Source: JBDSLU01 sp031407765
Lineage (GTDB): Bacteria; Acidobacteriota; Vicinamibacteria; Vicinamibacterales; Vicinamibacteraceae
DNA: 64,000 nucleotides
Direction of reading: 5' to 3'
Assembly: GCA_031407765.1 (NCBI GenBank)
Contig: JANOIR010000077.1
Location: forward strand, 1-64,000
Of this stretch, positions 1 through 7,970 are shown piece after piece. The notes below the pieces were generated by a model. That model was not told the origin of the DNA, did not search any database, and was given only the letters and a program-made list of their open reading frames with translations. The stretch's first letter is position 1; every line of letters begins with the position of its first letter. Made by a program: the position numbers and the translations under genes.

Positions 1-1893
1 GAAGCGTTCCGCGAGGCGAGCTGGGAAGAGGCGCTCGATTTCGCCGCCGCCGGCCTGCGCAGGCTGCGCGACCAGGATCCGTATTCGCTTGCCGGCTTCG
101 GCTCGGCCAAGGGCTCGAACGAGGAGGCGTATCTCTTCCAGAAGCTGGTGCGCACCGGCTTCCGCACCAACAACGTGGACCATTGCACGCGCCTGTGCCA
201 CGCCTCGTCTGTCGCCGCGCTGCTGGAGGGCGTGGGCTCGGGGGCCGTGTCCAACCAGGTCAGCGACGTGATGCTCGCGGAAGTCGTTCTGGTGATCGGC
301 GCCAACCCGACCGTGAACCACCCGGTCGCTGCCACCTGGATGAAGAACGCGGCGAAGAACGGCACCAAGCTGATCATCGCCGACCCGCGCCGCACCGAAC
401 TCTCGCGCCACGCCGCCTACACGCTGCAGTTCAACGCCGACACCGACGTGGCGATGCTGAACGCGCTGATCCACACGATCATCGATGAAAATCTGGTCAA
501 TGAAGCTTTTGTAAAAGACCGGACCAGCGGGTTCGAAGCGCTGAAGGAAAACGCCAAGGACTACTCGCCCGAGAAGATGGCGCCGATCTGCGGCATTCCG
601 GCGGCGACGCTCCGGGAAGTCGCGCGCCTGTTCGCGACCTCCAAGGGCTCGATGATCCTCTGGGGCATGGGCATTTCGCAGCACGTGCACGGCACCGACA
701 ACGCGCGCTGCCTGATCGCACTGTGCCTGATGACGGGGCAGGTCGGGCGCCCGGGCTGCGGGCTGCATCCGCTGCGCGGCCAGAACAACGTGCAGGGGGC
801 GAGCGACTCCGGCCTGATCCCGATGATGTTCCCGGACTACCAGCGCGTGGACAATCCGGAAGCCAACAAGCGTTTTGAGAAGCTTTGGGGCACGACGCTG
901 GACAAGAAGCCCGGCCTGACTGTGGTCGAGGTCATCCGCGCCGCCGACGCCGGGCAGGTGCGCGGCATGTACATCATGGGCGAGAACCCGGCGATGTCCG
1001 ACCCGGACGCCGAGCACGCGCGTGCCGCGATGGCAAAGTTCGAGCACCTGGTGGTGCAGGACATCTTCCTCACCGAGACCTGCTACCTCGCCGACGTGGT
1101 TCTGCCGGCGACGGCCTGGCCTGAAAAGGACGGAACGGTGACAAACACCGACCGGATGGTCCAGATTGGCCGCAAGGCGCTCGAGCCGCCGGGCGACGCT
1201 CGGCCGGATCTCTGGATAATCAATGAGTTGGCCAAGAGGATCGGGCTTTCCTGGGACTACACGCACCCGAAGCAGGTCTTCGACGAGATGCGCAAAGGCA
1301 TGAATTCGATTGCCGGCATTACCTGGGATCGCCTGGAACGGGATTCCGTGGTGATTTATCCCTGTGAGAACGAAGGAGATCCCGGAACTTCGGTTGTTTT
1401 CACGGAAGTTTTTCCGACCGCCACGGGGCGAGCCAAGTTCGTCCCGGCCGACCTGATCCCCGCCGATGAACGGCCGGACAAGGAATACCCGGTCGTCCTG
1501 ATCACTGGCCGCCAGCTCGAGCATTGGCATACCGGGGCGATGACCAGGCGCGCCGGCGTGCTCGACGCCATCGAGCCCGAACCCGTGGCATCGCTGCATC
1601 CCCTGGACATCGAAAGACTGGGGGCGAAGCCGGGAGACATCATCACGGTGGCGTCCCGTCGCGGCAGCATCTCCCTTTATGCAAGGGCAGACGAGGGTAC
1701 CCCGCTGGGTGCGGTGTTCATCCCGTTCGCGTTCTACGAAGCGGCGGCGAACATGCTCACCAACCCGAAGCTGGACCCGTTCGGCAAGATCCCGGAGTTC
1801 AAGTACTGCGCCGTGAAAGTGACGAAAGGCGGCACGCCCCCCGGCGATCCCGGCTACGGCAAGGGAAGCGCGCTCACCGAGATCTACGGCTAG
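1..1893 (+). CDS. fdhF: Formate dehydrogenase alpha subunit, 5'-truncated by window edge
   Basis: Frame 1 is open from the first base to TAG at 1891-1893, giving 630 residues of the C-terminal part of a molybdopterin oxidoreductase. The family oxidises formate to CO2 at a Mo/W bis-MGD site. The motif 'VDHCTRLCHASSV' holds the Cys-His pair (fragment residues 66-67, Cys codon at 196) that in FdsA/FdhF-type formate dehydrogenases binds the metal and assists catalysis; Cys rather than selenocysteine is encoded. Further on come 'GANPTVNHP', 'GRPGCGLHPLRGQNNVQGASD' in part, and a C-terminal molydop-binding domain ('LITGRQLEHWHTGAMTRR', 'ASLHPLD'). The N-terminal Fe-S domains lie outside the window, so a soluble NAD-linked FdsA type and a single-subunit type cannot be told apart. 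The next gene starts 10 nt downstream, so cotranscription is possible. Confidence 0.95.
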   Translation, partial: EAFREASWEEALDFAAAGLRRLRDQDPYSLAGFGSAKGSNEEAYLFQKLVRTGFRTNNVDHCTRLCHASSVAALLEGVGSGAVSNQVSDVMLAEVVLVIGANPTVNHPVAATWMKNAAKNGTKLIIADPRRTELSRHAAYTLQFNADTDVAMLNALIHTIIDENLVNEAFVKDRTSGFEALKENAKDYSPEKMAPICGIPAATLREVARLFATSKGSMILWGMGISQHVHGTDNARCLIALCLMTGQVGRPGCGLHPLRGQNNVQGASDSGLIPMMFPDYQRVDNPEANKRFEKLWGTTLDKKPGLTVVEVIRAADAGQVRGMYIMGENPAMSDPDAEHARAAMAKFEHLVVQDIFLTETCYLADVVLPATAWPEKDGTVTNTDRMVQIGRKALEPPGDARPDLWIINELAKRIGLSWDYTHPKQVFDEMRKGMNSIAGITWDRLERDSVVIYPCENEGDPGTSVVFTEVFPTATGRAKFVPADLIPADERPDKEYPVVLITGRQLEHWHTGAMTRRAGVLDAIEPEPVASLHPLDIERLGAKPGDIITVASRRGSISLYARADEGTPLGAVFIPFAFYEAAANMLTNPKLDPFGKIPEFKYCAVKVTKGGTPPGDPGYGKGSALTEIYG

Positions 1894-1903
1894 CGCAGGA
1901 GCG

Positions 1904-2560
1904 ATGGGAGACGATCCCTACGCGAAGGAACGCAGGCTGAAGAAGTACGAAGCGGCGGCGCAGGTCTGCGCCACCTCTGCGGGCGACCCGCCGCTCGATT
2001 TCTATTCCCCGTTCGGCCCGATGATCGCGAAGACGCGCCTGCCGGATTCGATCGTGCAGCGGGTGAACCGCCATGCCGACGGCGTCGTCGCCCCTGGCCG
2101 CAGTTCGGAATTCCTGCTGCCGGAGGGCGTGGTGGCCGAGGGCGGCGAGCAGTCCCTGTTGCGCCTGGTCGCGGGGCTCATCCGGCGCTACCTCGCCGGC
2201 GTCGAAGGCGAGGACGGCGGGCGGGTGGACTTCGAATCGTTCTGGGTGGTGAGCCAGGCCGCGGGGACGCCGAGCCCGGTGCATTTCCATTCGTCCGACA
2301 TCTCGGGCGTGCTCTACCTCAAGGTGCCGGAAGTCGACGCGGCGGAGGAGCAGAAGAGCTACATCTCCAACCGGCATGCCGGGTACATCAACTTCCTGAT
2401 CGGCGGCAAGCAGCGCCTCTCGAAGTCGCTGATCAGCTTCCGGCCGCAGGCGGGCGACTTCTACATCTTTCCAGGCTGGCTGCTGCACGGCGCCGAACCC
2501 TTCGCCGGGCGCGGCGAACGCCGCTCGATGAGCTTCAACGCGAGATTGGCCGACGCCTAA
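1904..2560 (+). CDS. Putative 2OG-Fe(II) oxygenase family protein
   Basis: A 218-residue soluble protein. The C-terminal half carries the pattern of the small prokaryotic 2-oxoglutarate/Fe(II) oxygenase family (2OG-FeII_Oxy_5 type): 'SPVHFHSSDISGVLYLKVP' gives candidate iron ligands (His, Asp), and 'GDFYIFPGWLLHGAEPF' followed by 'ERRSMSFN' gives the distal His and the Arg that would hold 2-oxoglutarate. Such enzymes use O2 and 2-oxoglutarate to hydroxylate small molecules or peptides; the substrate here is unknown. It ends tail-to-tail with the halogenase gene, sharing 4 bases (2557-2560). The AGGAG at 1897-1901 sits only 2 nt before the ATG, so the start could be slightly downstream. Family assignment is by motif; activity is inferred. 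Confidence 0.75.
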   Translation: MGDDPYAKERRLKKYEAAAQVCATSAGDPPLDFYSPFGPMIAKTRLPDSIVQRVNRHADGVVAPGRSSEFLLPEGVVAEGGEQSLLRLVAGLIRRYLAGVEGEDGGRVDFESFWVVSQAAGTPSPVHFHSSDISGVLYLKVPEVDAAEEQKSYISNRHAGYINFLIGGKQRLSKSLISFRPQAGDFYIFPGWLLHGAEPFAGRGERRSMSFNARLADA

Positions 2561-4077
2561 CGCACCGGGGCGGCAATGTTCAACGCGTCGATAAGCTCGC
2601 CGTGGTCGGGCAGCTGGCGCGCCTGCGCGAGGTTGCGCGCCTTGATCTGCTCCAGCTTTTGCCGCGCCCTGGCGGGGTCCGCCTGGTCCGTCATCGGGTG
2701 GTGTTTGCGCGGCAGTCTGCCCAGGCCGGCCGCGATGGAATAGAAGCTTGCCTCGCGGAACAGCGGGCGCTGCTGCCAGTCGACGATGCCGGTCTCGTCG
2801 TAGTACTCGAGCGTCCGGGCCAGCGAGTCGGGCGGCGCGGCGTTGCGGTTCGCCTCCCAGAACGCGCCGTCCTCGCGACGGTTGAGCAGGTAGTGCAGGA
2901 TGATGAAGTCGCGCACCTGCTCGAATTCCCCGGCCATGCGCTCGTTGTAGCGGCGGATCGGCGCGGGGCCGAACTCGGCGTCCGGAAAATGGTCGAGCAG
3001 CAGCTCCACGCCTTTCTGTATGAGGTAGATGCCGGTCGACTCGAGCGGTTCGAGGAAGCCGGCGGCAAGTCCGATGGAGACGCAGTTGCCGACCCAGAAG
3101 TTCTGCCGCCGGCCGATCCGCATCCGCAGGTGGCCGGGATTGCACTGCTTCGGGTCGAGGCCGGTGTGCGCGATCAATTCGTCCGCCGCCTGGTCCTGGG
3201 AAAGGAAGCGGCTGGAATAGACGTAGCCGCTGCCGACGCGGTGCGTCAGCGGGATCTTCCATGCCCAGCCGGCTTTCAGCGCCGTTGCCAGCGTGTAAGG
3301 CGGCATCGGCCGGATGGCGGGCTGCGGCAGCACCACCGCGCGGTCGCAAAGCAGCGAGCCGGACCAGTCGATCCAGGGATCGCTCAGCGCCTTCTCGATG
3401 AGCAGGCCGGCGAAACCGGTGCAGTCGACATAGAGGTCCGCCGTGAGCGCGCCGTTCTCGCGCGTGTCAACCTGCTTGATATTTCCGCGTTCGTCGCGCA
3501 CCACGTTGCGTACGTCGTCCACCAGGTACTTCACGCCGCGCCCGGTCGCCACCTGGGCGAGATAGGCCGCGAAAGCGCGCGCATCGAGGTGGTAGGCGTA
3601 CGCGCCATACTGGATGATCTCGGAGGTGTCGCGCAGGGAACGTGGCGCGCGGTTCATGTCTCCGAGCAGTGCCTGCAGCGAGTACGAGGTGAAGGCGGAG
3701 CCGTCCCGCCCGGAACGGTGGTTTTTCAGCCAGTGGTGGAATAGCGGCACGCCTTCGATAGGCGCGGCGCCGATGTGCCCGAAGGGGTGCCAGGCCGGCG
3801 GGCTGCCGCGGCGGCCCCAGCCGACGAACTTGATGCCGAGCTTGTAGGTGGCGTGGCAGGCGCGCAGGAACTCGTCTTCCGGGATGCCCAGCAGCCGCAG
3901 CAGGGCCACCAGCGGCGGCACCGTCGCCTCGCCGACGCCGATGGTGCCGATCGAGGCCGACTCCACCAGCGTGATGCTGCACAGCGCGGGGTCGAGGAAG
4001 CGGTTGAGGAACGCGGCGGTGATCCAGCCGCTGGTGCCGCCGCCGACGATGAGGATTTTCTGGATGGGACGCGCCAT
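2557..4077 (-). CDS. Flavin-dependent tryptophan halogenase family protein
   Basis: A 506-residue FAD-dependent halogenase-type protein. 'GGGTSGW' at residues 12-18 is the dinucleotide-binding loop. Lys79 in 'YKLGIKF' and Glu346 in 'FLEPLESTGI' fall at the same numbers as the catalytic pair of PrnA-type tryptophan halogenases, where Lys79 forms the chloramine intermediate. The halogenase signature W-x-W-x-I-P is present as 'GWAWKIP' (residues 270-276). The family halogenates tryptophan or other electron-rich aromatics using FADH2, halide and O2, and needs a separate flavin reductase, which is not seen nearby. Many proteobacterial members sit beside SapC-like and oxygenase genes and have unknown substrates. 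ATG at 4077 (complement). It is divergent from the methyltransferase with only about 20 bp between starts. Confidence 0.93.
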   Translation of the reverse strand: MARPIQKILIVGGGTSGWITAAFLNRFLDPALCSITLVESASIGTIGVGEATVPPLVALLRLLGIPEDEFLRACHATYKLGIKFVGWGRRGSPPAWHPFGHIGAAPIEGVPLFHHWLKNHRSGRDGSAFTSYSLQALLGDMNRAPRSLRDTSEIIQYGAYAYHLDARAFAAYLAQVATGRGVKYLVDDVRNVVRDERGNIKQVDTRENGALTADLYVDCTGFAGLLIEKALSDPWIDWSGSLLCDRAVVLPQPAIRPMPPYTLATALKAGWAWKIPLTHRVGSGYVYSSRFLSQDQAADELIAHTGLDPKQCNPGHLRMRIGRRQNFWVGNCVSIGLAAGFLEPLESTGIYLIQKGVELLLDHFPDAEFGPAPIRRYNERMAGEFEQVRDFIILHYLLNRREDGAFWEANRNAAPPDSLARTLEYYDETGIVDWQQRPLFREASFYSIAAGLGRLPRKHHPMTDQADPARARQKLEQIKARNLAQARQLPDHGELIDALNIAAPVR

Positions 4078-4097
4078 GAACTCGGTATCCTAGCAAC

Positions 4098-5129
4098 GTG
4101 CGCGCAGCCCAAGATGAAACTATAGGCTATCTCTGCGCCGACGACTTCCTGCGGGACGCCGTCGGCGCGCGCGCGCTCGCGAGCGCCTTCGAGCTCGGCC
4201 TGGTCGACGCGCTGCTGGAGCGGGAGCGGGGTGCGGCGGCGCTGGCGGAGCGCACGAAGCTGGACGAAAGCGGGCTCGGGCTGCTGCTTGGCATGCTGGA
4301 GGCGGGGAACGTGCTTGCGCGGGCCGCGGGGGAGGTGAAGCTCACCGCCTCCTTCATGCAAGCGCTCCGCTACCGGGACCTGTTGGAGGCCAAGCTCGAT
4401 TTCATCGGCCTGGCGGCGCCGGATTTCGTCGAGCTTTTCAGCATGCTGCTGGCCGATCCGAGGGGCTTCACCGGCAATGCGAGGATCTTCGAGCTGTTCT
4501 CCTACCAGCGCTGCTTCGATCCCACGCCGGAGAATTTCGCCAACACCGCCCGCTGGATGCGGTTGACCACGGCGCTGACGAAGTACGAAGCCCCGGTCTG
4601 TCTCGCGCGGCACGACTTCTCGCGCTATGGGCGGATGCTGGACGTGGGCGGCAACAGCGGCGAATTCGCGCTGCAGGCGTGCCGCCGGCATGCGGGGCTG
4701 CGCGCCACCGTGCATGACCTGCCGCTGGTCTGCGAGCTCGGCATGCGCCGCCTGAACGCGGAGCCCGAGGCGGCGCGCATCGATTTCGTGAAAGTGGGCG
4801 TGCCCGCCCGCGACCTGCCGACGGGACACGACGTGGTGGTCTTCAAGTCGATGCTGCACGACTGGCCCGAGCAGCAGATGCGCGAGTTTCTTGCGCGCGC
4901 GCACCGGGCGCTGAATCCGGGCGGCACCCTGCTGATCTTCGAGCGCAGCCGGTTCGAGGTGGGAAAAACGCAGGTGCCGTACTCGACGATTCCGCTGATG
5001 CTTTTTTTCCGCTCCTATCGCCCGGCGGACGGTTACCGCGACGCGCTCTCGGCGGCGGGATTCCATGGGATCAAGTCGGAGGCGATCGAACTCGACATGC
5101 CTTTCATGCTCGTGACGGCGAGGAAATGA
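4098..5129 (+). CDS. SAM-dependent O-methyltransferase (class II OMT-like)
   Basis: A 343-residue protein with the two-domain layout of acetylserotonin/caffeate-type O-methyltransferases: an N-terminal helical, winged-helix-like dimerisation part (residues about 10-120) and a C-terminal Rossmann domain. 'MLDVGGNSGEFAL' is the SAM-binding motif I, and 'KSMLHDWPE' carries the conserved His-Asp ('LHDW') that acts as catalytic base in this family. It probably methylates a hydroxyl on a small aromatic or polyketide-like acceptor. Start GTG at 4098; an ATG shortly after is out of frame, so no better start is seen. It is divergent from the halogenase and the last bases overlap the next gene (ATGA), implying translational coupling. 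Confidence 0.85.
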   Translation: MRAAQDETIGYLCADDFLRDAVGARALASAFELGLVDALLERERGAAALAERTKLDESGLGLLLGMLEAGNVLARAAGEVKLTASFMQALRYRDLLEAKLDFIGLAAPDFVELFSMLLADPRGFTGNARIFELFSYQRCFDPTPENFANTARWMRLTTALTKYEAPVCLARHDFSRYGRMLDVGGNSGEFALQACRRHAGLRATVHDLPLVCELGMRRLNAEPEAARIDFVKVGVPARDLPTGHDVVVFKSMLHDWPEQQMREFLARAHRALNPGGTLLIFERSRFEVGKTQVPYSTIPLMLFFRSYRPADGYRDALSAAGFHGIKSEAIELDMPFMLVTARK

Positions 5130-5980
5130 TGGAACGAGCGGCCGACGGCGAGCGCCTGTACGACTTCTGCCTGTGGGAATACCCGCCCGCGGCGCCCTGC
5201 GCGGGCAAGCTGCGCTCGATCAACCTGCTGTCGCGCTCGTTCGAGCAGCATGGGGTCGCCGTGCGAGGCATGGAGATCGTGCGCGCGATCCGCGAAGGGC
5301 TCGGCGATTCGCGCACCGTCTGGGGAATCAAGCAGGAAGGCGGCAGGACCAGCTGGGAATTCTATTTCTACGACTATGAGCGCCTTCAGCGGCAGCGCTC
5401 GATCCCGAAGCTGCTGGAGATTCTCCGGCCCTGGATCGCCTGCGATATCGCGCCCGGCGAGCAGTATCCCTACTTCATGTTCTCCATCGACCTGGACGGC
5501 GAGCTGATCGCCGGCCGCCGCCCCATGGAGGAGATCCAGGTCTATGTCGGCAACATCGGCAGCCAGGTGTCCTCCGGCATCTGCTACGCGGCGACGCGCG
5601 CGGGCATGAGGCTGAAGAACCTCTACTATTTCTTCGACGCCAGGACGGAGATGCAGGAGATCGTGGGCAAGGCGACATCGTCGGTGCACCTCGATCCCGC
5701 GAAAGTGCCGCTGCGCGAGGTGTTCTGGCCCGAGCTGGTGGATTGCCAGACCATCGTGGTCGCCAACAAGCAGGACCGCGACGGCGTCTATTTCTGCAGG
5801 ATCAGGGTCGGGCAGCTGCTCCACTTCCTGCGGCGCATGGGCTTCCCGGCCGAGGAAGTGTTGTTCCTCGAGGAGAACAGGAGTAGCTTGGATCACATGC
5901 TCTACGACGTCGGATTCGACTACCGCATGGATGGCGATCGCCTGTCGATCGTGAAGGGCGCGTGGTATGGCGTCTTCTGA
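5126..5980 (+). CDS. Unrecognised conserved-looking protein in tailoring cluster
   Basis: A 284-residue protein I do not recognise. It has no signal peptide or membrane span, and is rich in aromatic residues in alternating patterns suggestive of beta-strands (for example 'WEFYFYDYERL', 'YPYFMFSIDLDGEL', 'EIQVYVGNIG', 'LKNLYYFFDAR'). Coding is supported by codon bias matching its neighbours, a 4-nt ATGA overlap with the methyltransferase and a 14-nt overlap with the radical SAM gene, so the three are almost certainly one transcriptional unit. The strand pattern would fit an alpha/beta-barrel or ABBA-like small-molecule enzyme, but that is an impression only. It faintly resembles the unrecognised product at 61760-62557. 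The start could be either of the two adjacent ATG codons. Confidence 0.7.
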   Translation: MMERAADGERLYDFCLWEYPPAAPCAGKLRSINLLSRSFEQHGVAVRGMEIVRAIREGLGDSRTVWGIKQEGGRTSWEFYFYDYERLQRQRSIPKLLEILRPWIACDIAPGEQYPYFMFSIDLDGELIAGRRPMEEIQVYVGNIGSQVSSGICYAATRAGMRLKNLYYFFDARTEMQEIVGKATSSVHLDPAKVPLREVFWPELVDCQTIVVANKQDRDGVYFCRIRVGQLLHFLRRMGFPAEEVLFLEENRSSLDHMLYDVGFDYRMDGDRLSIVKGAWYGVF

Positions 5981-6959
5981 AGCGTCGGTGCGTCCCATCC
6001 GCCTGGTCCGGCGCAAGCCGGGCGTTCCCACCCCGGCCGTCGCCGGCACCATGGGCCGGTTCGACTACAACCAGTACGTGTCGATGACCATGGAGTTCCG
6101 CTGCAACCTCAAGTGCGTCCACTGCATGATCGAGGGCACCATGGACCGCCTTGAGCCGCAATCGTTCGCGCAGTTCATGCGCGTGCTCGAGGGCAACGCC
6201 ACGCACCGCAGGTTCAAGGGGCTGATCCTCACGGGCTCCGAAATCACCCTGCACCGCGACCTGCCGCAGTGGGCGCGGTTGGCGCGCGAGCACGGTTTCG
6301 AGCACGTCCGCATCCAGACGCACGGGATGCGGCTCGCGTCCCGCGGCTACGTCCAGGAACTGGTCGGGGCCGGGGTGGACGAGTTTTTCGTCAGCGTGGC
6401 CTCCTCCGACGCCGAAACCCACGACGCCATCACCCAGGTGCCGGGTTCCTTCGACAAGACGATCCGGGGCCTGGAGCTGCTCGAAGAGTTCGAAAATGTG
6501 ACTTCCATCACGAATTCGGTCGTCACGAGCCGCAGTTTCAGGCAGTTGCCGGCCCTGGTCGAACGCCTGAGACCGCTCAAGCGCCTCGCCCAGATGGAGT
6601 TCTGGTTCTACTTTCCGATGGCCGAATCGGACGACAAGGGCCTGGTCGCTTCCCACCTGGAGGTTCTGCCTTACTTGCGGCAAGCCATTGCCGCGGCAAG
6701 GGATTCCGGGCGTGGAGTGGAGGTGAAGAACTTCCCCGAGTGCCTGCTCGGCGAGGACCGGGGCGCCCTGTACAACGACCAGCCGCAGCTCCTCATTGAT
6801 CCCGCGTTCTGGGACGAGTTCGTGCGCAATGGTTTCCACCAGTGCGTCTACCGCGAACGCTGCGCCTCCACGAAATGTCTAGGCCTGAACAGCGCTTACG
6901 TGCGGAAGTTCGGTGACCACGCCGATGTCCTGAAACCCTTCGCCCTCGGGGATTTGTAA
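5967..6959 (+). CDS. Radical SAM protein with probable auxiliary-cluster cysteines
   Basis: A 330-residue radical SAM enzyme. Cys46, Cys50 and Cys53 in 'CNLKCVHC' form the CX3CX2C site for the [4Fe-4S] cluster that cleaves S-adenosylmethionine. 'LILTGSEITLHRDL' is the strand-2 region (an altered GGE-like motif). Four further cysteines lie at the end: Cys259, and Cys293, Cys299 and Cys304 in 'CVYRERCASTKCLGLN', a spacing reminiscent of SPASM/twitch auxiliary clusters used by peptide- or cofactor-modifying enzymes. The substrate is unknown. It is the last gene of the three-gene run and overlaps the preceding gene by 14 nt. A short AT-richer gap follows before sapC, so the operon probably ends here, although no clear hairpin terminator is visible. 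Confidence 0.88.
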   Translation: MASSEASVRPIRLVRRKPGVPTPAVAGTMGRFDYNQYVSMTMEFRCNLKCVHCMIEGTMDRLEPQSFAQFMRVLEGNATHRRFKGLILTGSEITLHRDLPQWARLAREHGFEHVRIQTHGMRLASRGYVQELVGAGVDEFFVSVASSDAETHDAITQVPGSFDKTIRGLELLEEFENVTSITNSVVTSRSFRQLPALVERLRPLKRLAQMEFWFYFPMAESDDKGLVASHLEVLPYLRQAIAAARDSGRGVEVKNFPECLLGEDRGALYNDQPQLLIDPAFWDEFVRNGFHQCVYRERCASTKCLGLNSAYVRKFGDHADVLKPFALGDL

Positions 6960-7112
6960 AAGAACATAAAAACGGGGAATTAGTCCGCGAGATGACAAGG
7001 CTTTCCGTCTTTGTTTTGAAATGTAGTAAGCGCTTGAAAATTTGACCGAAAAGCCGGCTCCGGGGCAATCAAAGCAAGTAGAATCCGGTCTTCATCTGGC
7101 GGCCGGGGGGCT
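6960..7112 (+). promoter_or_regulatory. AT-richer intergenic gap, candidate promoter of the giant-protein operon
   Basis: This 153-bp gap is clearly richer in A/T than its surroundings and is the only sizeable non-coding stretch before the SapC-TolC-giant run. A -10-like TAGAAT lies at 7079-7084, about 29 bp before the GTG start of sapC; a TTGACC at 7042-7047 is too far upstream to be its -35 by normal spacing, so an activator may be needed. A G-rich run at 7101-7110 just before the GTG could act as a ribosome binding site. The promoter position is inferred. Confidence 0.35.
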
Positions 7113-7970
7113 GTGTTGGCGACTCTTCTTTTTTATCAGCGTCCAATACCGCTCAATTCCGACATTCACCGCAAGACTCGCCTCGGTCCGGCCCGCAACG
7201 ATTTCAGCTTCTGCGCGCAGACGAATTCGATTCCGCTGGCCGCGGTGGAATTTTTCGATACCGCGCGCGAATACCCGATCGCCTTCACAGGCAGGGACGC
7301 CGGGCCGATGTTCCCGATCGCGCTCGTCGGCGTGCGGCAGAACGAAAACCTGTTCGTCAACGCCGCAGGGCGCTGGGAGGGCCGCTACATCCCGGCCTTC
7401 GTGCGCCGCTATCCGTTCGTCCTCGCGGAGAAGCAGGACGCGGACGATTTCAACGTCTACCTCGACGAGGCCTACCCGGGCTTCGGCGCCGACCAGGGCG
7501 AGCGCCTGTTCACCGACGAGGGCGAGCACACGCCGCTGCTGAAGCAGGCGCTGGATTTTCTCAGCACTTACCAGGGCGAGATCAAGCGCACCCGGCTGTT
7601 CGTCGAGCGGCTCCAGTCGCTCGAGCTGCTGGTGCCGCGGGTGATGGAAGTGGTGCGCCCCGGCCAGCAGCCCATGGTGCTCGAAGGCTTCAGCGTGGTC
7701 GACGAGCAGCGGCTGCAGGCGCTCGATGACGCGAAGCTGCTGGAGCTGGCGCGCAGCGGCCTGCTCGCGTGGATCCACGCGCACCTGATGTCGCTTGCCA
7801 ACGTCGCGCATCTCGCGGAGCGGCTGGATGGCGCGAAGCGCGGCGATGCAGGCAACGCACCGGCGGCCCGGCCGGCGGAGCAGGCGGCGCCTGCGGCGGC
7901 ATCCAAGGAGAAGGCGAAGGAAAAAGACAAAGCGCGCGACACTCGAAGCAAGTCGGGCAAGGGCCGGTAG
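7113..7970 (+). CDS. SapC family protein
   Basis: A 285-residue protein matching the SapC family (typical length about 230-250): 'FYQRPIPLNSDIH', 'PLAAVEFFDTAREYPIAF', 'FPIALVGVR', 'GRYIPAFVRRYPF' and 'GERLFTDEGE' are the family landmarks, within residues about 5-230. The last 50 residues are a low-complexity Ala/Lys tail ('KEKAKEKDKARD') not typical of the family. In Campylobacter fetus, sapC is the first gene of the sapCDEF locus whose other products form the type I exporter for surface-layer protein; SapC's own role is not established. Here it directly precedes a TolC channel and a giant surface-type protein, which fits a shared export context. Start GTG 7113 (TTG 7116 also possible); its stop codon overlaps the next start (TAGTG). 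Confidence 0.85.
   Translation: MLATLLFYQRPIPLNSDIHRKTRLGPARNDFSFCAQTNSIPLAAVEFFDTAREYPIAFTGRDAGPMFPIALVGVRQNENLFVNAAGRWEGRYIPAFVRRYPFVLAEKQDADDFNVYLDEAYPGFGADQGERLFTDEGEHTPLLKQALDFLSTYQGEIKRTRLFVERLQSLELLVPRVMEVVRPGQQPMVLEGFSVVDEQRLQALDDAKLLELARSGLLAWIHAHLMSLANVAHLAERLDGAKRGDAGNAPAARPAEQAAPAAASKEKAKEKDKARDTRSKSGKGR

Noticed and set aside
7769..7969. Upstream extension of the TolC gene
   Set aside because: It would overlap the sapC tail and bury the evident signal peptide that starts at GTG 7970.
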